Positions 6,034 to 7,942 of a stretch of DNA of 7,942 nucleotides are shown here, piece after piece. The stretch lies in the NCBI GenBank assembly GCA_026710225.1, contig JAPORI010000234.1, positions 1-7,942 on the forward strand, written 5' to 3'. The position numbers and the translations under genes are program-made. This stretch comes from Betaproteobacteria bacterium. Its GTDB lineage: Bacteria; Pseudomonadota; Gammaproteobacteria; Tethybacterales; Tethybacteraceae. The stretch's first letter is position 1. Each line of letters begins with the position of its first letter. The notes beneath the pieces were generated by a model, which worked only from the letters and a program-made list of their open reading frames with translations, searched no databases and was not told where the DNA came from.

Positions 6034-7200
6034 ATGAACGGAAACGGTGCCGGGCGAACCTATCTTGACTACAATGCAACCACGCCGCTAGCGGAGGGCG
6101 TTCTTGATGCCATGTTGCCCTTTCTTGCCCAAAGCCAAGGCAATCCCTCCTCCCGCCACGAAGAGGGAAGAATCGCCCGACAGGCGATTGACGATGCCCG
6201 CAGCCGGATTGCCCAAGCGGTCAACGCCCGGCCGGATCAAGTCATATTCACCGCCTCCGGCACCGAAGCCAACAATTCGATAGTCCGCGGCATAGCCGAG
6301 CGCGACCGCCGGCCGCGTCTGGCCATCGGAGCAATCGAGCATCCCTGCGTACTGTGTGCAGCCCGCACCGCCGCCGCAGACGGCATCCACAACCTGATGC
6401 CGATCGCCTGCGACGATCAGGGACGCTACGACATGGAAGATCTGGCCGAATCAGCCGGCAAGGGTGAAACCGCGCTCGTCTCGCTGATGCTGGCCAACAA
6501 TGAAACCGGCGTGATTCAGGATATCGCTGCGGTCGTCTCAATCGCCGGGGAAGCTGGTGCGCTCATCCATGTTGACGCAGCCCAGGGTCTGGGCAAGATC
6601 CCGATCGACTTTGCCGCACTGGGTGCTGATGCCCTGACCATTTCCGCACACAAGGCCGGCGGCCCCAAGGGAGTCGCCGCATTGATCGTCAAGCGGGAAG
6701 TGGACTGGGCACCGCTGCTGGAAGGCGGCGGCCAGGAAAGCGGCCTGCGTTCAAGTACCGAGAATGTTGCCGGCATAGTCGGATTTGGCAAGGCCGCCGA
6801 ACTGGCTGCGGACCGAGCCCAGAATCAGCAACACACCGCCGGTTTGCGGGACGAGATGGAAAGCCGGCTCAGCCAGGCCGGGGCGGTAATTTTCGGCGCC
6901 AAGGCAATGCGGCTGCCCAATACCTGTTTCTTCGCCCTGCCGCGCATCAACGGGGAAACTCTGGTGATGATGCTCGATCAGGCCGGTTTCGCAGTCGCTT
7001 CCGGTTCGGCCTGCTCAAGTTTCAAGGAGGATGCCAGCCATGTCCTGCTGGCCATGGAGGTGGAAGAGGATCTGGCCGCCTGCGCAGTGCGGGCGTCGCT
7101 GGGGCCGGACACCTCGCCGGTGCAGGTTGCCGCCTTTACCGATACGGTGGAACAACTGGCATCGCGCCTGCGCTCGATGGCGGCAACCTGCGCAACTTGA
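6034..7200 (+). CDS. Cysteine desulfurase, NifS/IscS family (first of a tandem pair)
   Basis: A PLP enzyme of aminotransferase class V that takes sulfur from cysteine as a persulfide, releasing alanine, to supply Fe-S cluster or other sulfur pathways. From ATG 6034 it is 388 aa. YLDYNATTPL (10-19), GNPSSRHEEGR (36-46), SGTEANN (75-81) and IEHP with His103 stacking on PLP come first. HVDAAQ with Asp181 and Gln184 binds the cofactor, SAHKAGGPKG has the Schiff-base Lys207, and SGSACSS has the presumed catalytic Cys327. All key residues are present, so it should be active. It is clearly a different subfamily from IscS just downstream. GTG 6028 is an alternative start; neither has a ribosome site. 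The open frame extends back to 5806, but that part overlaps the tRNA. TAGAAT at 6015-6020 would place transcription start near GTG 6028. Its sulfur acceptor cannot be named from this window. Confidence 0.93.
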   Translation: MNGNGAGRTYLDYNATTPLAEGVLDAMLPFLAQSQGNPSSRHEEGRIARQAIDDARSRIAQAVNARPDQVIFTASGTEANNSIVRGIAERDRRPRLAIGAIEHPCVLCAARTAAADGIHNLMPIACDDQGRYDMEDLAESAGKGETALVSLMLANNETGVIQDIAAVVSIAGEAGALIHVDAAQGLGKIPIDFAALGADALTISAHKAGGPKGVAALIVKREVDWAPLLEGGGQESGLRSSTENVAGIVGFGKAAELAADRAQNQQHTAGLRDEMESRLSQAGAVIFGAKAMRLPNTCFFALPRINGETLVMMLDQAGFAVASGSACSSFKEDASHVLLAMEVEEDLAACAVRASLGPDTSPVQVAAFTDTVEQLASRLRSMAATCAT

Positions 7201-7227
7201 AATAGCTGCGCCGACAGGTTATATAAT
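7197..7227 (+). promoter_or_regulatory. Candidate promoter of iscS
   Basis: A perfect TATAAT (7222-7227) lies 19 nt after TTGAAA (7197-7202), which overlaps the stop codon of the upstream desulfurase. Shifting the -10 to TTATAT (7219-7224) gives a 16-nt spacer. The expected start is near 7234, leaving a leader of about 60 nt. It suggests iscS can be transcribed independently of the gene before it. Confidence 0.5.
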
Positions 7228-7277
7228 TGTGGCAGGCTTGCCGCTTGGCCGGAAGCCTTACCCAAATTGCAAGTTTC

Positions 7278-7298
7278 ATGAACAAAACACGAAAATGA
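7278..7298 (+). other. Six-codon upstream ORF coupled to the iscS start
   Basis: ATG 7278 opens a six-residue frame, MNKTRK, whose TGA (7296-7298) overlaps the iscS start as ATGA. Neither start has a clear ribosome binding site. It may be chance, or it may deliver ribosomes to iscS. Confidence 0.25.
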
Positions 7299-7942
7299 CC
7301 AAAACAGCCGACAACCGGCCCATCTATTTCGACTATTCGGCGACGACACCGGTAGACCCCCGGGTTGCCGAGAAGATGATGCAGTTTCTCACCAGCGACG
7401 GGGTATTCGGCAATCCGGCCTCGCGCTCGCATGAATACGGCTGGGAAGCGGAAAAGGCGGTCGAGGAGGCGCGTGCTCATGTTGCCGGTGCCATTGGTGC
7501 CGATCCCCGTGAAATCATCTGGACTTCCGGTGCCACCGAGGCCAACAATCTGGCCATCAAGGGTGCCGCCAACTTCTACGCCAAGAAAGGCAAGCACATC
7601 GTAACCATCCAGACCGAACACAAGGCGGTGCTGGATGTGTTTCGCGATCTGGAGCGGGAAGGATACGAGGCGACCTACATCCAGCCGGATGAAAACGGCC
7701 TGGTCAGCCCCGAGCAGTTCGCGGCGGCGCTGCGCGAAGACACGGTGCTGGCCTCGGCAATGCTGGTCAACAATGAAATCGGCGTCATTCAGGACATTGC
7801 CGCCTTCGGCAAGGCGTGCCGGGAGAACAAGACCGTCTTTCATGTTGACGGTGCCCAGGCGCCCGGCAAGGTTGACATCAATCTGGCCGAGTTGCCGGTC
7901 GACTTGATGTCGCTGTCGGCTCACAAGGCCTACGGCCCCAAG
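7295..7942 (+). CDS. iscS: IscS cysteine desulfurase (C-terminus cut by window edge)
   Basis: IscS is the housekeeping cysteine desulfurase giving persulfide sulfur to IscU for Fe-S assembly and to tRNA thiolation and other pathways. The frame is open for 216 codons to the right edge, about half of the usual 404 aa. It tracks E. coli IscS closely: IYFDYSATTPVDPRVAEKMMQF (10-31), FGNPASRSH (38-46), TSGATEANNLAIKGAANFY (77-95), TEHKAVLD (107-114, His109 stacking on PLP), NNEIGVIQDIAA (159-170), FHVDGAQ (182-188) and LSAHKAYGPK (207-216) with the PLP lysine at 211. The catalytic-cysteine loop and C-terminus lie beyond the window. ATG 7295 gives the N-terminus usual for the family. iscU and iscA would be expected next but cannot be seen. 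Confidence 0.97.
   Translation, partial: MTKTADNRPIYFDYSATTPVDPRVAEKMMQFLTSDGVFGNPASRSHEYGWEAEKAVEEARAHVAGAIGADPREIIWTSGATEANNLAIKGAANFYAKKGKHIVTIQTEHKAVLDVFRDLEREGYEATYIQPDENGLVSPEQFAAALREDTVLASAMLVNNEIGVIQDIAAFGKACRENKTVFHVDGAQAPGKVDINLAELPVDLMSLSAHKAYGPK

Noticed and set aside
7136..7924. 262-aa minus-strand frame opposite iscS
   Set aside because: It is antisense to highly conserved IscS sequence and has low-complexity, family-free content, so it is a shadow of iscS codon use.
6034..7942. Recent tandem duplication of iscS
   Set aside because: The two proteins share only family motifs and differ strongly elsewhere, so they are distinct subfamilies, not a fresh duplicate.

Overview
This is a GC-rich (roughly 60% by eye) bacterial chromosomal segment made almost entirely of housekeeping genes. 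It reads as a proteobacterium, most likely a gammaproteobacterium or a relative. The reasons are the E. coli-like sequence and active-site spacing of NadB, RecA and IscS, the rdgB-hemW pair (neighbours in E. coli too), and a tRNA-Pro gene with its CCA encoded. Nothing was searched against databases, so the placement is an inference.

Left half, minus strand (about 3844 down to 1): a compact run nadB - DUF3750 lipoprotein - rdgB - hemW. Spacings are 24 nt, an 8-nt overlap and 11 nt (or a 4-nt GTGA overlap), so one operon is likely. It combines NAD biosynthesis, removal of non-canonical purine nucleotides and haem handling with a lipoprotein of unknown role. hemW runs off the left edge.

Centre (3845-3994): a divergent promoter region between nadB and recA. 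It holds an 8-bp inverted repeat framing a TAGAAT -10 candidate, a GC-rich hairpin in the probable recA leader, and a hairpin in the probable nadB leader. recA and recX follow on the plus strand, overlapping by 59 nt, so the recombinase and its modulator are probably co-transcribed.

Middle right (5547-6027): non-coding DNA interrupted by tRNA-Pro(CGG) on the minus strand. The 241-nt gap between recX and the tRNA is AT-richer and holds five copies of TTGCCA/TGGCAA, two of them forming a 19-base dyad.

Right end (6034-7942, plus strand): two tandem, different cysteine desulfurases. The first is a complete NifS/IscS-family enzyme of 388 aa. The second is IscS, cut by the right edge before its catalytic cysteine. 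This is the likely start of an iron-sulfur cluster operon, but no iscR lies in front of it here. HemW upstream is itself an Fe-S radical-SAM-type protein, and NadB supplies quinolinate to NadA, a known Fe-S enzyme.

I see no mobile element, CRISPR array, phage gene or clear new system. The most interesting signals are regulatory: the dyad in the recA promoter, the TTGCCA motif cluster, and the unusual starts of nadB, recA and iscS.
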